Notes under the pieces: model-generated
What the model saw: the letters and a program-made list of their open reading frames with translations, nothing else
Told to the model about the DNA's origin: nothing
Database searches by the model: none
From: Bacteroidota bacterium
GTDB taxonomy: Bacteria; Bacteroidota; Bacteroidia; B-17B0; Aurantibacillaceae
NCBI GenBank assembly: GCA_020403265.1
Contig: JADBXZ010000003.1
Span: 56,656-120,655 of the forward strand
DNA: 64,000 nt
Direction of reading: 5' to 3'
Part shown: piece by piece, positions 63,962-64,000 of the stretch
Position numbering within the stretch: position 1 is the first letter of the stretch
Layout of the letters: every line of letters starts with the position of its first letter
Program-made: the position numbers and the translations under genes

Positions 63962-64000
63962 TACCTACCGTAATTTTACCTATTTCAATTAAAGACGGTA

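Noticed and set aside
1..64000. CRISPR arrays and rRNA genes
   Set aside because: No regularly spaced short repeats and no rRNA-like conserved stretches were seen; only one tRNA was found.

Overview
The window looks like a chromosomal piece of an AT-rich Bacteroidota (Flavobacteriales-like) genome. Supporting signs are several copies of the Bacteroidota -7 promoter element TAnnTTTG (for example at 26993-27000, 53220-53227 and 60753-60760), a Bacteroidota-type extracellular contractile injection system (eCIS), RR-motif lipoproteins, SIMPL and CarboxypepD_reg-like envelope proteins, and Bacteroidota gene neighbourhoods such as rsfS-ftsH.

Region 1 (left edge to about 20.5 kb) is one long same-strand eCIS locus of the AFP/PVC/MAC type, cut by the left edge. 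In order it encodes a DUF4255 cap protein, an unknown 336-aa protein, sheath, two inner-tube paralogues, a DUF5908 microprotein, a LysM tube-baseplate adaptor, VgrG-like spike, PAAR tip, gp25-like wedge, a giant gpJ-like baseplate protein, a candidate fibre, a 54-aa microprotein, a Pvc12-like baseplate protein, a 1357-aa tape measure with a triplicated module, and the AAA+ ATPase. No toxin payload is recognisable inside the window.

Region 2 (20.5-26.9 kb) is accessory DNA: an Mrr-like restriction endonuclease, a lipoprotein, a second truncated copy of the 3' end of the eCIS ATPase gene, an amidase gene killed by one in-frame stop, and a small element (C2H2 zinc-finger protein, MerR-like regulator, small protein, serine recombinase). 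The recombinase reading frame runs into the terminator and body of a tRNA(CAT) gene.

Region 3 (27-56.7 kb) is mostly housekeeping: typA, a Rieske lipoprotein, cysS, dapA, a PyrR-like phosphoribosyltransferase, a TerB-ABCG transporter, a glycosyltransferase, dnaA, a split 5'-nucleotidase, a thioesterase, a nucleotide-sugar trio (aminotransferase, UDP-glucose dehydrogenase, UDP-xylose synthase), clpB, glmS, birA, rsfS with a histone-H1-like tail, ftsH and a SIMPL protein.

Region 4 (56.7-60.7 kb) is the most unusual part. After a gene remnant, a run of hairpins and a 35-bp direct repeat, there are gene units bounded by inverted boxes that resemble integron attC sites (GTTAGCAGTA...TACTGCTAAC; GTTATATGCC...GGCATATAAC). 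They carry a DUF5343 plus Swt1-HEPN pair (a likely toxin or defence module) and two unknown genes, with a RAYT transposase fragment inserted between. No integrase is in view. The right end holds a secreted protein, a bestrophin-like channel and a CarboxypepD_reg-like protein.
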